NCBI GenBank assembly: GCA_023409675.1
Contig: JAEYRC010000176.1
Location: 1 to 6,584, forward strand
DNA from: Bacteroidota bacterium
GTDB lineage: Bacteria > Bacteroidota > Bacteroidia > Chitinophagales > Chitinophagaceae
Length of the DNA stretch: 6,584 nt
Direction of reading: 5' to 3'
Shown: positions 5,785-6,584 of the stretch, one piece after another
Numbering within the stretch: the stretch's first letter is position 1
Layout of the letters: the number at the start of each line of letters is the position of its first letter
Translations under genes and position numbers: made by a program
Notes under the pieces: generated by a model
The model's input: only the letters and a program-made list of their open reading frames with translations
Told to the model about the DNA's origin: nothing
Database searches by the model: none

Positions 5785-6584
5785 GTGGCCTTGATTAAAA
5801 GTATTTCTGGTATTCGTGGGACAATTGGCGGACAAACAGGCGAAAATCTTACCCCACTGGATATAGTCAAATTCAGCGCAGCTTATGGAAGCTGGATTAT
5901 TGAAAAAGGTGATAACCGTAAAATTGTAGTGGGCCGTGATGGCCGTATCAGCGGCCCGATGGTACAGCACCTTGTTGTAAACACCCTGATCAGTCTGGGT
6001 TTACAGGTCGTTGACCTGGGTTTATCAACAACTCCTACTGTTGAATTTGCTGTTGAAAAAGAACAGGCCGCAGGCGGGATCATTATTACCGCAAGCCACA
6101 ATCCAAAAGAATGGAATGCCCTGAAACTGCTCAATGAGCGCGGGGAATTTATCAGCGGTGCCGACGGAGCGATCATTCTGGAAAAAGTTCTTAATGAACA
6201 GTTTTCCTTTGCACCTGTTGATAAGATAGGCACTGTTATCAGCGATCTCGATTACCTGGCAGAGCATATTCAGGCAGTTGTAGATTATCCTTTGGTAGAT
6301 GCGGAAGCGATTGCCGCCAAAAATTTCACTGTAGTTGTCGATGTTATCAATTCTACCGGTGCGCTATTCGTGCCACCGATGCTAAGAGCATTGGGAATAG
6401 AGAACATTATTGTCTTAAATGAAGAGGTCACAGGAAAATTCGCGCACAATCCCGAACCATTACCGGAAAACCTGTCGGAGCTGAGTTCGGCCGTGCGTAA
6501 GCATAATGCTGACCTGGGCATTGCCGTAGATCCGGATGTTGACCGTTTATGTTTTGTTTGTGAGGATGGCAGTATGTTCGGTGA
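5785..6584 (+). CDS. glmM: Phosphoglucosamine mutase / phosphohexomutase, N-terminal 266 residues (runs off right edge)
   Basis: An alpha-D-phosphohexomutase. The translation begins (M)ALIKSISGIRGTIGG, the Bacteroidota GlmM opening with the ISGIRG substrate-phosphate motif at residues 7-12. Domain 1 carries VGRDGRISG (49-57) and the phosphoserine loop TASHNP (102-107) with catalytic S104. Domain 2 runs from about 165, and domain 3 shows the metal loop DPDVDR (249-254) with three Asp ligands. The family is about 450-460 residues, so about 190 are missing, including the sugar-specificity loop and phosphate-binding domain 4. GlmM converts glucosamine-6-phosphate to glucosamine-1-phosphate in the cytoplasm for UDP-GlcNAc, peptidoglycan and LPS. 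A phosphomannomutase/phosphoglucomutase role cannot be excluded without the C-terminus. The start is GTG at 5785: an in-frame TGA lies two codons upstream (5779), no ATG is available, and the frame from GTG keeps the conserved ALIKSISGIRG. TTG at 5791 is the alternative. The reading frame is intact to the edge. Confidence 0.88.
   Translation, partial: MALIKSISGIRGTIGGQTGENLTPLDIVKFSAAYGSWIIEKGDNRKIVVGRDGRISGPMVQHLVVNTLISLGLQVVDLGLSTTPTVEFAVEKEQAAGGIIITASHNPKEWNALKLLNERGEFISGADGAIILEKVLNEQFSFAPVDKIGTVISDLDYLAEHIQAVVDYPLVDAEAIAAKNFTVVVDVINSTGALFVPPMLRALGIENIIVLNEEVTGKFAHNPEPLPENLSELSSAVRKHNADLGIAVDPDVDRLCFVCEDGSMFG

Noticed and set aside
5755..6521. Several minus-strand open frames across the glmM region
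   Set aside because: The plus-strand frame carries unmistakable phosphohexomutase motifs throughout; the antisense frames have no recognisable domains.

Overview
The window looks like chromosomal DNA of a Bacteroidota bacterium, probably near the Chitinophagales/Sphingobacteriales. The evidence is the protein content (a DUF6702-type exported protein, a Bacteroidota-style HupE, a GMEYP-type M1 peptidase and a GlmM beginning with the ISGIRGTIGG block). Starts lack strong Shine-Dalgarno sequences, and a TAnnTTTG-type -7 box precedes glmM. The organism call rests on recognising families by eye, not on a search.

Layout, left to right. Positions 1-160 hold the 5' end of a possible minus-strand membrane protein that runs off the left edge, preceded by a C9A10 homopolymer tract. 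A clear intrinsic terminator (281-311) closes the next minus-strand unit. That unit is hupE-like (2729-3313) followed after 16 bp by a secreted M1 zinc metallopeptidase (334-2712). Divergent from it, across an 88-bp gap containing a 16-bp near-perfect dyad, is a DUF6702-type exported protein (3402-3932). Converging on that gene is a CBS-domain CorC/HlyC-family membrane protein (4010-5311, minus). A 473-bp gap without a convincing gene separates it from the divergent 5' part of a phosphohexomutase, most likely glmM. This gene starts at a GTG at 5785 and runs off the right edge.

How the genes may work together. The hupE/M1 pair and the divergent DUF6702 gene form a compact cell-envelope neighbourhood: a membrane permease of a family linked to Ni/Co, a periplasmic or outer-surface zinc peptidase, and a small exported protein whose predicted mature N-terminus lies next to a His-Pro. 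No urease or hydrogenase gene is visible to explain the HupE. The CorC-like protein (metal-ion efflux or homeostasis) and GlmM (UDP-GlcNAc supply for peptidoglycan and LPS) are separate transcription units. I see no mobile element, CRISPR array, tRNA or rRNA. Nothing here is convincingly a new system; the best leads are the HupE/M1/DUF6702 association and the hairpin in the corC-like leader.
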